A DNA stretch of 59,413 nucleotides from JBOGEN01 sp050743265 (GTDB lineage: Bacteria; Actinomycetota; Actinomycetes; JBOGEN01), in the NCBI GenBank assembly GCA_050743265.1, contig JBOGEN010000102.1:1-59413 (forward strand). The letters are read 5' to 3'. The position numbers and the translations under genes were made by a program. The notes under the pieces were generated by a model, which worked only from the letters and a program-made list of their open reading frames with translations, was not told where the DNA came from and did not search any database. Positions 34,100 through 42,213 of this stretch are shown piece by piece; within the stretch, counting starts at the first letter, position 1, and every line of letters starts with the position of its first letter.

Positions 34100-35121
34100 G
34101 TCCCCTCCGGCACCCGGTACACGTACGTGTGGTGGGTGCGGAACCCGAGCCGTGCCCAGAACCTCAGCCCAGCCGGGTTGCCGGCGCTGACCTGCAGGTA
34201 GACGTGGCGCGCCCCGTGGTCAGCGGCCCACCCGAGCAGCTCGGCGACGACCGCACGTGCGTACCCGCGCCGGCGCAGGGCGGGGACCACCTCCACCGCG
34301 GTGAGCCCCGCCCACGTCCCGTCCACTGCGACCCGGCCGACGGCCAGCCGCGGGTCGTCCCCGACCGAGGCGAACCGCACGCGGGGGTGCCCGGCGAGCA
34401 CCTGCACGGCCTCCGGAGGGAGCGGGTCACCGCCCCGGTAGACGCGCAGCCATGCCTCGTCCGGGTCCGGGTCGAGCCGGACCTCCGGCGCGGGGCTGGC
34501 CGCGGCCTGCCCGAGCCCCGCTCGGCTCGCCAGCGCCTGCCCGACGTCGGCGAGGCCCGCGGTCTGGACGAGGACCTCGTGCCCGTGCGGCCCGGCGTCG
34601 GGCACCCGCCAGCCGGCGTCCCGCAGCCCGCCGTCCGCCGGCGAACCCTGGACGACCTGGGCACGTGCGGGCAGCCCCCGGGCCGCGTACCAGGCCTGGA
34701 CGCGGGCGAGTGCGGACTCCACGGGGGTGCCCGGGTCGCCCATCGCGAGCACGGAGTTCGCCCGCCCGGTGAACCCTCCGGCCGCCCGGAGCAGCCAGTC
34801 GCCGAGGACCTCGGTCTCCACGGCGGGCCAGCCTGCCGCTGCGACCCGCTCCAGATCTGCGGCCTCCGTCAGGTCCTGCCGGGCGGCGGCCGCGGGGGGC
34901 CGCCGCGTGTACGTCCGGGTCGGGGGGACGACCTTGCCCGCGACCACGGCGTCCTCGCTCACCTCGACGACCGAGCCGTCCCGTCGCCGGATCCCCAGCA
35001 GCCCCTCCGACCAGGACTCCAGATGGCCCACCACGTCCCCGTACTGCGGCCTGCCCTCGCGGGTTCCCAGCCGCCGCCGGACCGAGACTCGCGAACCCAC
35101 GTCGGCGGGGGTGACGGGCAC
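34096..35121 (-). CDS. GNAT acetyltransferase with N-terminal SH3-like domain (Rv0428c type)
   Basis: About 341 residues. Residues 1-60 form an SH3-like barrel (GSRVSVRRRL through SVVEVSEDAVVAG), as in mycobacterial Rv0428c. The C-terminal GNAT domain has acetyl-CoA loop RRRGYARAVVAELL and ends YLQVSAGNPAGLRFWARLGF. The region between is a degenerate first GNAT lobe. The substrate is unknown. The GTG at 35121 has GAGGAG 9 nt upstream and a family-like start, so it is preferred over the GTG at 35178. It is coupled to the DUF192 gene and divergent from fdxA. Confidence 0.82.
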   Translation of the reverse strand: MPVTPADVGSRVSVRRRLGTREGRPQYGDVVGHLESWSEGLLGIRRRDGSVVEVSEDAVVAGKVVPPTRTYTRRPPAAAARQDLTEAADLERVAAAGWPAVETEVLGDWLLRAAGGFTGRANSVLAMGDPGTPVESALARVQAWYAARGLPARAQVVQGSPADGGLRDAGWRVPDAGPHGHEVLVQTAGLADVGQALASRAGLGQAAASPAPEVRLDPDPDEAWLRVYRGGDPLPPEAVQVLAGHPRVRFASVGDDPRLAVGRVAVDGTWAGLTAVEVVPALRRRGYARAVVAELLGWAADHGARHVYLQVSAGNPAGLRFWARLGFRTHHTYVYRVPEGT

Positions 35122-35243
35122 CGGGGGGCTCCTCGTGTGAGACGGTCGAGAGGCGCTTCGACAGCGCCTGGGGGTCACGGCGATACTAGGTGTGGGCGGC
35201 TGACCCGGGCCGGTGGCGCCGCCTGGACAAGGAGGAGCACGAC

Positions 35244-35570
35244 GTGACCTACGTCATCGCGCAGCCCTGCGTGGACCTGAAGGACAAGGCCTGCATCGAC
35301 GAGTGCCCGGTCGACTGCATCTACGAGGGCGAGCGGATGCTGTACATCCACCCGGACGAGTGCGTCGACTGCGGCGCCTGCGAGCCGGTGTGCCCCGTTG
35401 AGGCGATCTTCTACGAGGACGACACCCCTGAGCAGTGGAAGGACTACTACAAGGCCAACGTGGAGTTTTTCGACGACCTCGGCTCGCCGGGTGGGGCGTC
35501 CAAGCTGGGGCTCATCGAGAAGGACCACCCCCTGATCGCCGAGCTCCCGCCGCAGGAGCAGAGCACCTGA
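35244..35570 (+). CDS. fdxA: 7Fe ferredoxin FdxA
   Basis: 108 residues. The cluster ligands are seen in CVDLKDKACIDECPVDCIY and CVDCGACEPVCPVEAI, giving one [3Fe-4S] and one [4Fe-4S] site as in mycobacterial and Streptomyces FdxA. The C-terminal 45 residues (QWKDYYKANVEFFDDLGSP) are the usual extension of this type. It is a soluble electron carrier. AAGGAGG lies upstream of the GTG. The dapC start follows 5 nt after its stop, an order common in actinobacteria. Confidence 0.95.
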   Translation: MTYVIAQPCVDLKDKACIDECPVDCIYEGERMLYIHPDECVDCGACEPVCPVEAIFYEDDTPEQWKDYYKANVEFFDDLGSPGGASKLGLIEKDHPLIAELPPQEQST

Positions 35571-35575
35571 CCGAC

Positions 35576-36706
35576 GTGTGGCCCGAGAAGGCGCCCGCGC
35601 CGCCCCCGACGTGGGCGGCGCGGCGCTCGGCCCGGCTTCCCGAGTTCCCCTGGGACCGGCTCACGCCGTACGCGGAGCGGGCCCGGGCGCACCCCGACGG
35701 TGCCGTCGACCTGTCGGTCGGGACGCCCGTCGACCCGACCCCACAGGTCGTCCGTGACGCCCTCGCGGCGGCCTCGGACGCTCCCGGCTACCCGGCGACG
35801 TACGGCACCCCGGCGCTGCGCGAGGCGGTGGCGTCCTACTTGCGCCGCCGCTTCTCCGCCGAGGTCGACCCCGCGGGCGTCCTGCCGACGATCGGGTCCA
35901 AGGAGTTCGTGGCGGCTCTGCCGACACTGCTCGGCCTCGGGCCGGGTGACGTGGTCGTCCACCCCGGGATCGCCTACCCGACGTACGACATGGGGGCCAG
36001 GCTCGCGGGGGCCGAGGCGGTCGCCGCGGACGGGCTCACCTCCCTCGGCCCGCGGCCTGTCCGGCTGGTCTGGCTCAACACACCGTCCAACCCGACCGGT
36101 CGCGTCCTGCCCCCCGAGCACCTGCGCAAGGTCGTCCGCTGGGCCAGGGAGCGCGGCGCCGTCGTCGCGTCCGACGAGTGCTACGCCGAGCTCGGATGGG
36201 AGGCCCGGCCCGTCTCCGTGCTCGACCCCGAGGTGTGCGAGGGGTCGAGCGAGGGCCTGCTCGCCGTCCACTCGCTGTCCAAGCGATCCAGCATGGCCGG
36301 CTACCGGGCCGCGTTCGTCGCCGGCGACCCTGCCCTGGTCGGCGAGCTCCTGGCGGTCCGCAAGCACGCCGGCATGATGGTGCCCACGCCGGTCCAGGCC
36401 GCGCTGGTCGCCGCGCTCGGCGACGACGACCACGTGGAGCGGCAGCGGGCCCGCTACGCGGCCCGACGCAGCCGGCTCAGGGCGGCTGTGACCTCCGCCG
36501 GGTTCCGCGTCGACCACTCCGAGGCCGGGCTGTACCTCTGGATGACCCGTGGCGAGGACTGCTGGGACACCGTGGCCGACCTCGCCGGACGCGGCATCCT
36601 GGCGGCCCCGGGGGACTTCTACGGCCCTGCCGGGGCCCAGCACGTCCGCATCGCCCTCACCGCCAGCGACGAACGAGTGGCCGCGGCGGTCGCACGGTTG
36701 GCATAG
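35576..36706 (+). CDS. dapC: Succinyldiaminopimelate transaminase
   Basis: 376 residues, fold type I PLP enzyme. The PLP lysine lies in HSLSKRSSMAGYRAAF, and NTPSNPTGRVL and SDECYAELGW form the cofactor site. The start RLPEFPWDRLTPYAERA and the pairing with fdxA match actinobacterial DapC, which makes N-succinyl-LL-diaminopimelate from the keto form. dapD and dapE, the steps before and after, lie 17 kb downstream beyond cluster B. The GTG at 35576 is the first start compatible with the domain. Confidence 0.9.
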   Translation: MWPEKAPAPPPTWAARRSARLPEFPWDRLTPYAERARAHPDGAVDLSVGTPVDPTPQVVRDALAAASDAPGYPATYGTPALREAVASYLRRRFSAEVDPAGVLPTIGSKEFVAALPTLLGLGPGDVVVHPGIAYPTYDMGARLAGAEAVAADGLTSLGPRPVRLVWLNTPSNPTGRVLPPEHLRKVVRWARERGAVVASDECYAELGWEARPVSVLDPEVCEGSSEGLLAVHSLSKRSSMAGYRAAFVAGDPALVGELLAVRKHAGMMVPTPVQAALVAALGDDDHVERQRARYAARRSRLRAAVTSAGFRVDHSEAGLYLWMTRGEDCWDTVADLAGRGILAAPGDFYGPAGAQHVRIALTASDERVAAAVARLA

Positions 36707-36775
36707 CCCTGCCGCCTGGTTGTCTCCTGTCAAACTGCCGTTTGCTCGGAATTCCCCCCCCGCTATTCGTTACGG

Positions 36776-36799
36776 TTCGAGCAGTACTTCGAGCAGTAC
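36776..36799 (+). repeat. Tandem 12-bp repeat upstream of the first Stealth gene
   Basis: TTCGAGCAGTAC occurs twice, head to tail, without a mismatch, inside a locally AT-richer patch. A TACGGT hexamer ends at the first repeat base. It could be an operator array for cluster B. Confidence 0.5.
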
Positions 36800-36910
36800 A
36801 TGGTGTCGCCCGGCGTCGCCGGCCGGGGTGATGCCCGTCCGTTCAACTGGGGTGACTCACGGGGGGCGTGGCCCCGCGGCATGGGCCCGCAGGGGTCACG
36901 GAGGGGGACC

Positions 36911-38707
36911 GTGTTCAGGCAGTCGGTTCAGATCACCCCACGACGCTTCCGTGCGCGCCTCGTGGGGCTCCTCCCGGCCTGGCTGTACCGCTGGCTTCGT
37001 GCCACCGACGCCGGTGCGTCGTACGCCCAGCGCGTCATGGTCTGGCTCTCCGCACGCCGGCTACGCGGCAGGCAGGCCGCCCTGCTCGCGCGCGAGGGCG
37101 TCCGCATCCAGGGGGTCGGACTCCGGGCCTGGCTCTGCGACAGCGTTGCGGTGATGTCGGCCGAGGAGGTCAGACGCGCCAACCTCGACCTCGTCGTGGA
37201 CGTCCTCGACCGTCACGGCATCGACTACTTCTGGGTGAGCACGGGGTCGCACGAGCGGCACTGCATCGGGGTCGCGGCCGGGGAGAGGCAAGCGGTGCTG
37301 CTCCTGCTGGCCCGCGAGCTGGGCCGGCGCCCGGCGTACGTGTCGTCCCCGGTCGGTGGCCGCGGTCGGTTGCGCCACGTCCTCGCCCACGAGCTCCGGC
37401 CTGCCCGGCTCGGTGACGTCCCGTACGTGCGGGTCACCCGGCTCGTCTCGTCGCCCTGCGGGCGGCTCGTGCTCGGGTTCCCCTACGGCTGCGAGATCGA
37501 GTTCTGGACCCAGGACCAGGCCGGCACGCTGCAGGCCCCGAGGCCGAACCGTGTCGCCTCCACCCTGCCGCGCGCGCACCGACGTCCCGCGACGCTCAGT
37601 GTCCGGCACCACACGTACCGGACGCTGGAGCCGTTCGCCCACCACACGATCCACGACGTCGGGTTCCCGGTGGACGCGGTCTACACCTGGGTGGACGGCA
37701 GCGACCCCGCTTGGCTGGCGAAGAAGGACCGGCACCTCCGGCTGGCCGGCCGGGCGCCGATGAACGTGGCCGCCGCCAACAGCGCCCGCTACGTCAGCCG
37801 GGACGAGCTGAAGTACTCGCTGCGCTCCCTGGAGCTCAATGCCGACTGGATCCGGACCGTGTTCGTCGTCACCGACGACCAGGTGCCGCCCTGGCTGGAC
37901 ACGTCCAACCCGCGGGTCCGGGTGGTGAGCCACCGGGAGATCTTCGGTGAGATGGACTGCCTGCCCACGTTCAACTCGCACGCCATCGAGTCGCGGCTGC
38001 ACCACATCCAGGGGCTCGCCCAGCACTACCTCTACCTTAACGACGACTTCTTCTTCGGACGTCCGGTGCCCCCCGAGCTGTTCTTCCAGGGCAACGGCGT
38101 GGCCAAGTTCTTCCTGTCCACTGCCCAGCTCGACCTGGGTCCGGCGGAGCTCGACGACCCGCCCGTGATGAGCGCAGCGAAGAACAACCGCCGGCTCGTC
38201 GAGGACGGGTTCGGCGTGACCGTGACGCACAAGCTCAAGCATGTCCCGCACAGCCAGCGCCGGGACGTCCTCTTCGAGATGGAGGAGCGCTTCCGGGGCC
38301 ACTTCCTGCGGACGGCGGCCAGCAGGTTCCGCAACCACCAGGACCTCTCGATCCCGTCGGCGCTGCACGCCTACTACGCGTACTGCACAGGGCGTGCCGT
38401 GCCCGGCGAGCTGCGCTACATGTACACCGACCTGTGCGACCCGCTCACCCCCTCGCGCCTCCAGCGGCTCCTCCGGGACCGGCACCTCGACGTGTTCTGC
38501 CTGAACGACACGGACCACAGCGGCGTGGACGCCGAGGAGCAGGCGCGCTCACTCGAGCGGTTCCTCGCCGCGTACTACCCGATGGCCAGCTCGTTCGAGC
38601 GCCCGCTGGAGGCCGTGGACGTGACGCCGTGGCAGCGGGACCACCGCACGCGCCGGTCCCGGCAGAAGGCGGACGACCGTGCCGGCGCGAGGCAGGTCGC
38701 CCAGTGA
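36911..38707 (+). CDS. Stealth family phosphotransferase (sugar-1-phosphate transferase)
   Basis: About 598 residues. The four Stealth regions are clear: CR1 VDAVYTWVDGSDPAW (about 253), CR2 SRDELKYSLRSLE with LPTFNSHAIESRLHHI and LYLNDDFFFGRPV (295-395), CR3 SAAKNNRRL with HVPHSQRRDVLFEME (420-475), and CR4 FCLNDTDHSG (about 535). Family members move sugar-1-phosphate from nucleotide sugars to build phosphodiester-linked capsules. The first 250 residues (LDLVVDVLDRHGIDYFWVS) are shared with the next gene. The GTG at 36911 has GGAGGGGG 4-5 nt upstream and is preferred over the ATG at 36800. It heads cluster B. Confidence 0.9.
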   Translation: MFRQSVQITPRRFRARLVGLLPAWLYRWLRATDAGASYAQRVMVWLSARRLRGRQAALLAREGVRIQGVGLRAWLCDSVAVMSAEEVRRANLDLVVDVLDRHGIDYFWVSTGSHERHCIGVAAGERQAVLLLLARELGRRPAYVSSPVGGRGRLRHVLAHELRPARLGDVPYVRVTRLVSSPCGRLVLGFPYGCEIEFWTQDQAGTLQAPRPNRVASTLPRAHRRPATLSVRHHTYRTLEPFAHHTIHDVGFPVDAVYTWVDGSDPAWLAKKDRHLRLAGRAPMNVAAANSARYVSRDELKYSLRSLELNADWIRTVFVVTDDQVPPWLDTSNPRVRVVSHREIFGEMDCLPTFNSHAIESRLHHIQGLAQHYLYLNDDFFFGRPVPPELFFQGNGVAKFFLSTAQLDLGPAELDDPPVMSAAKNNRRLVEDGFGVTVTHKLKHVPHSQRRDVLFEMEERFRGHFLRTAASRFRNHQDLSIPSALHAYYAYCTGRAVPGELRYMYTDLCDPLTPSRLQRLLRDRHLDVFCLNDTDHSGVDAEEQARSLERFLAAYYPMASSFERPLEAVDVTPWQRDHRTRRSRQKADDRAGARQVAQ

Positions 38708-40512
38708 CCGTGTCACGACGCGGCCCCGCGAGGGCCTCAGGGTCCCGCCTCCCCTGGTCGGCGGAGAACCGCACGCGGGTGCGGGCCGCGCTGCGCGGCT
38801 GGTACCGCTACAGCGCCGCGCCCCGGGTCCCCTCCAGAGTGGTGCGTCGCTCGGACGAGCTGAGGAAGCGTGCGCTGCCGCTGCCGACCGTCCTCGCGCA
38901 GAGCCTCCCCGTCCCGGGGGCCGTCCGGCGGGTCACGCTGGCCCGGGCGCGGCGCCGGCTGGGGGAGGACGCCGGGCTGCGCGTCGTACGGCGGTGGGGC
39001 GAGAGCTACCTCGCCGCCCCGCTCCCCGGGCCACGCCTGACCGTGGTGACGCACCGCAACCTCGAGATGGTCGTGGACGCGCTCGAGACGGCCGACGTCG
39101 AGTACCACGTCGTGCAGAACGAGTCGTTCAGCCAGACCACCGTGGCCGTCATGGAGGCAGACCGCCACAGGGTGCTGCGCGTGATGGCGTCCCGCTGGGC
39201 TGACCAGCCCGTCTACGTGGGGTTGGCGCGCCGTGACTGTCTCAGCTTCGAGCACGCCGTCCTCGTACGCCGGGGGCTCGAGGCGCCGGCGGCCGCCACG
39301 GCCGGTGTGCTGCGGCTGTTCCGCGCCTACTCGTCGGGGGCGCTGACAGTCGCCGACGACCGGGCCTGTGACCTCGAGTTCTGGCGCGAGGACGACGGGG
39401 CGAAGCAGCTGGTGGCGCCTCGCCCGAACAGGGTCTCCACGGAGCTGCCGATCGACTCGCGGCCGACGAGAGTGACGATCGGTGACCGCTCCTACCGGGG
39501 GATCGAGCCGTTCTCGGTGGTCACCCCGACCGAGATCGACTTCCCGATCGACATCGTCTACACCTGGGTCGACGGGGCGGACCCGGTCTGGTCGGCCCGG
39601 CGCGACCAGTACCTGGGGAAGGCGGACGCGACGGCGTTGAACGCCGCCGCGGCGGACGCGGCCCGGTACGTCAGTCGCGACGAGCTGCGGTTCTCGCTGC
39701 GCTCCGTCGAGATGTTCGCCCCCTGGGTGCGGCAGGTCTACCTCGTCACCGACGGCCAGGTACCCCCGTGGCTGGACACCTCCAGCTCACGCGTCCGGGT
39801 GGTCGACCACCGGGAGATCTTCACGGACCCGACCGTGCTGCCGACCTTCAACTCCCACGCGATCGAGTCACAGCTGCACCACATCGACGGGCTCGCCGAG
39901 CACTACCTCTACCTGAACGACGACATGCTCTTCGGCCGCCCCATCGTGCCCACCACCTTCTTCCACGCCAACGGGCTGGCCAAGATGTTCCTCTCCCCGG
40001 CGAGGGTCGCCTTCGGGGAGCCGTCACGCCGCGACCTGCCCGTCATGGCGGCGGCCAAGAACAACAGGCAGCTCATGCTGCGCGACTTCGGCCGGTACGT
40101 GACCCAGAAGCAGAAGCACGCTCCGTACCCGCACCGCCGCAGCGTCCTGTACGAGATGGAGGACAAGTACTCGGAGGACTTCGCGCGGACGGCTGCGAGC
40201 CGTTTCAGGCACCCGCGGGACATCTCCATCGCAGCGTCCCTGCAGCAGTACTACGCGTTCATGACCGGGCGCACGGTGCCCGGAGGGATCGCCTACACCT
40301 ACGTCGACCTCGCGGACCCCGCTGCCCGGACTAAGCTCCGCAACCTCGCGGAGCGTCGTGGCTTCGACGCCTACTGCCTCAACGACACCGACTCGACCAC
40401 CGTCGATCTCGAGGCACAGATGGGCATGGTGCGGTCCTTCTTCGAGACCTTCTACCCCGTCCCGGCGTCGTGGGAGCGCGTGGGCACCGACGAACGGACC
40501 AGCAGACCATGA
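38704..40512 (+). CDS. Stealth family phosphotransferase (second copy)
   Basis: 602 residues, a paralogue of the gene before it. CR1 is IDIVYTWVDGADPVW (about 282), CR2 is SRDELRFSLRSVEMFAPWV with LPTFNSHAIESQLHHI and LYLNDDMLFGRPI, CR3 is AAKNNRQLMLRDFG with YPHRRSVLYEMEDK, and CR4 is YCLNDTDSTTVD. All key residues seen in the first copy are kept, so both should be active, possibly on different sugars or as alternating polymerases. The basic N-terminal 35 residues may contact the membrane. GTGA overlaps with the previous stop and ATGA with the next start indicate tight translational coupling. Confidence 0.9.
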   Translation: MTVSRRGPARASGSRLPWSAENRTRVRAALRGWYRYSAAPRVPSRVVRRSDELRKRALPLPTVLAQSLPVPGAVRRVTLARARRRLGEDAGLRVVRRWGESYLAAPLPGPRLTVVTHRNLEMVVDALETADVEYHVVQNESFSQTTVAVMEADRHRVLRVMASRWADQPVYVGLARRDCLSFEHAVLVRRGLEAPAAATAGVLRLFRAYSSGALTVADDRACDLEFWREDDGAKQLVAPRPNRVSTELPIDSRPTRVTIGDRSYRGIEPFSVVTPTEIDFPIDIVYTWVDGADPVWSARRDQYLGKADATALNAAAADAARYVSRDELRFSLRSVEMFAPWVRQVYLVTDGQVPPWLDTSSSRVRVVDHREIFTDPTVLPTFNSHAIESQLHHIDGLAEHYLYLNDDMLFGRPIVPTTFFHANGLAKMFLSPARVAFGEPSRRDLPVMAAAKNNRQLMLRDFGRYVTQKQKHAPYPHRRSVLYEMEDKYSEDFARTAASRFRHPRDISIAASLQQYYAFMTGRTVPGGIAYTYVDLADPAARTKLRNLAERRGFDAYCLNDTDSTTVDLEAQMGMVRSFFETFYPVPASWERVGTDERTSRP

Positions 40513-41402
40513 CGAACGGCCACCAGGCACCGCCGCGTGTCGTCCTGCACGTCGGCGCGCACAAGACGGGCACCTCACTCGTGCAGAAGTTCCTCAGGGA
40601 CACCCCTCGGTTCTGCACGGCGAACCATCTGACCTACGTGCCCCGAAGCGACACCAACACGCTGATCGGCTGGGGAAAGGTGCCCATGCGCGATCCCGGC
40701 CTCCTGAAGTCCCGGCTCGAGTCGGAGGAGGCGACGAACCCTGGCAACACCCTCGTGATCTCCCACGAGAACAGCCTCGGCCGTGCCTTCATCCCGGGGG
40801 AGCCCGGCCTCTACCCCCACGCGCGGCGGTGTGCCGAGGGACTGCGCGCGGCGACGACGGGGTTCGACGTCCGGGTGGTCTTCTACGTGCGGCCGGTGGC
40901 TGACTTCGCGGAGTCGTACTACCTGCAGACCATCCACGAGGGCGCGAGCCACAGCTTCGACGAGTGGGTCGCCGAGCTGGAGCCGCACACGTGGCAGTGG
41001 CAGCCGGTGGTGGACGCGCTGGACGCCGCCTTCGGGAGCGAGCGGGTGTTCGTCGGCGACTTCATGGAGGTCATGGAGGGCCAGAAGAGCATGCTGCGCG
41101 GGTTCATGCAGAGGGCGGGTCTGGAGTCCCCCTCGTCTGCGGACCTCTCCTACCGCCCCGTCCGCAACGCGAGCATCTCCGCGCGTGGCCTCGCGTTGGC
41201 GCTCGACGTCAACCCCCTGTTGCGCAAGGACAGAAACGAGCCGCACGAGATGCGCAAGTTCCTGCAGAAGCACCTGTCCAACCAGAGGTTCGAGCGGGCC
41301 CGACCACTGCCCCCGTCGATGCGCCATGAGCTCGGTGACGGCGACTACCAGGAGCTGGTCGAGCGCGCCCACCACGGGCTGTCGAGGAGCGCGCATGGCT
41401 GA
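40509..41402 (+). CDS. Sulfotransferase-like P-loop protein
   Basis: 297 residues. VVLHVGAHKTGTSLVQKFL is the HxGxHKTGTS P-loop typical of sulfotransferase-like proteins in polysaccharide loci. FDVRVVFYVRPVADFAESYY gives the 3'-phosphate-site Arg region. ALDAAFGSERVFVGDF and the late SMLRGFMQRAGL match the C-terminal helices of the fold. A PAPS-dependent transfer to the Stealth-made polymer is a reasonable guess, although some members of this group have no proven activity. The ATG overlaps the second Stealth gene and its stop overlaps the next gene. Confidence 0.75.
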   Translation: MTNGHQAPPRVVLHVGAHKTGTSLVQKFLRDTPRFCTANHLTYVPRSDTNTLIGWGKVPMRDPGLLKSRLESEEATNPGNTLVISHENSLGRAFIPGEPGLYPHARRCAEGLRAATTGFDVRVVFYVRPVADFAESYYLQTIHEGASHSFDEWVAELEPHTWQWQPVVDALDAAFGSERVFVGDFMEVMEGQKSMLRGFMQRAGLESPSSADLSYRPVRNASISARGLALALDVNPLLRKDRNEPHEMRKFLQKHLSNQRFERARPLPPSMRHELGDGDYQELVERAHHGLSRSAHG

Positions 41403-42153
41403 GACGTACGTGCTGTGGACGCCCTGGCCACGTCCGGCGGACGGACAGCAGGCGCTCCGTACGGCCTGCTCCGAGGCGGGGATCACGCGGTCCGTCCGCG
41501 CGGGTGACGTCAGATCGGTGCCGATGCGCCAGATCAGGCACTCATGGCAGCGGCCTCGCGCCTGGCAATGGCGTCGGCGCTCGTCGACGCGGATCGTCGA
41601 GGCCACCCTCGGCATGAGAGCCGAGCGGCCCGGTCTCCTGGCCGAGCGGGACGTCCGGGAGGTGTCGGCGCTCGCCTCTGCCCTGCGACGGCCCGACCAC
41701 CTGGTCCTCGTCCTCGTGCCTCCTCCCCTCCTGGTGGAACATCTCTGGCGCGCGGCCGTCTGGGCAGGCAAGACCGTCCCGCTCGCAGACCTCACCCGGG
41801 ACGACGGGCTCCTCGTGCGGTCTGCGTACGACCGGCTGCTCGACGTGACGGCGGCTGCACCACGGCGCTCCGTCGTGTCGGTCGCTGCCCCTGACGTCGC
41901 ACTGCTGCCGCGCACCGACGACCCGGCGTGGCAGCTGTGTGCGCGGGGGGTCGAGATCCTGCGCCGGATGAACGCACACGCGCAGGACGACAAGGAGCGC
42001 GCGTGGATGCGGGAGTTCTGTGCGCACAACTACCCGCTCACGTCCGAGCCGGGTCCGGCACTCGATGTCGAGACGTCCATGCGACTGCTCAACGCCGATG
42101 CAAGGCTCGCGGAGCTGTGGGGCCGGGACTCACCGGCCAGAACGGCCGTGTGA
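41395..42153 (+). CDS. Hypothetical protein of cluster B
   Basis: 252 residues of no family I recognise. It begins AETYVLWTPWPRPADGQQAL and has a strand-helix rhythm (DHLVLVLVPPPLLVEHLWRA, SVVSVAAPDVALLP). There is no P-loop, membrane span or signal peptide. The C-terminal part has an Asn/His/Pro stretch (CAHNYPLTSEPGPALDVE) and a helix. It overlaps the upstream sulfotransferase gene by 8 nt and another sulfotransferase-like gene follows, so it may be a partner of those enzymes. Codon use is as GC-biased as its neighbours, which supports a real gene. Confidence 0.7.
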   Translation: MAETYVLWTPWPRPADGQQALRTACSEAGITRSVRAGDVRSVPMRQIRHSWQRPRAWQWRRRSSTRIVEATLGMRAERPGLLAERDVREVSALASALRRPDHLVLVLVPPPLLVEHLWRAAVWAGKTVPLADLTRDDGLLVRSAYDRLLDVTAAAPRRSVVSVAAPDVALLPRTDDPAWQLCARGVEILRRMNAHAQDDKERAWMREFCAHNYPLTSEPGPALDVETSMRLLNADARLAELWGRDSPARTAV

Positions 42154-42213
42154 GCCATGAGCTCTCGTCCCGCGGCCGGGCGTTCTCACGACACCCTCTC
42201 CCCTGGAGTGAAC

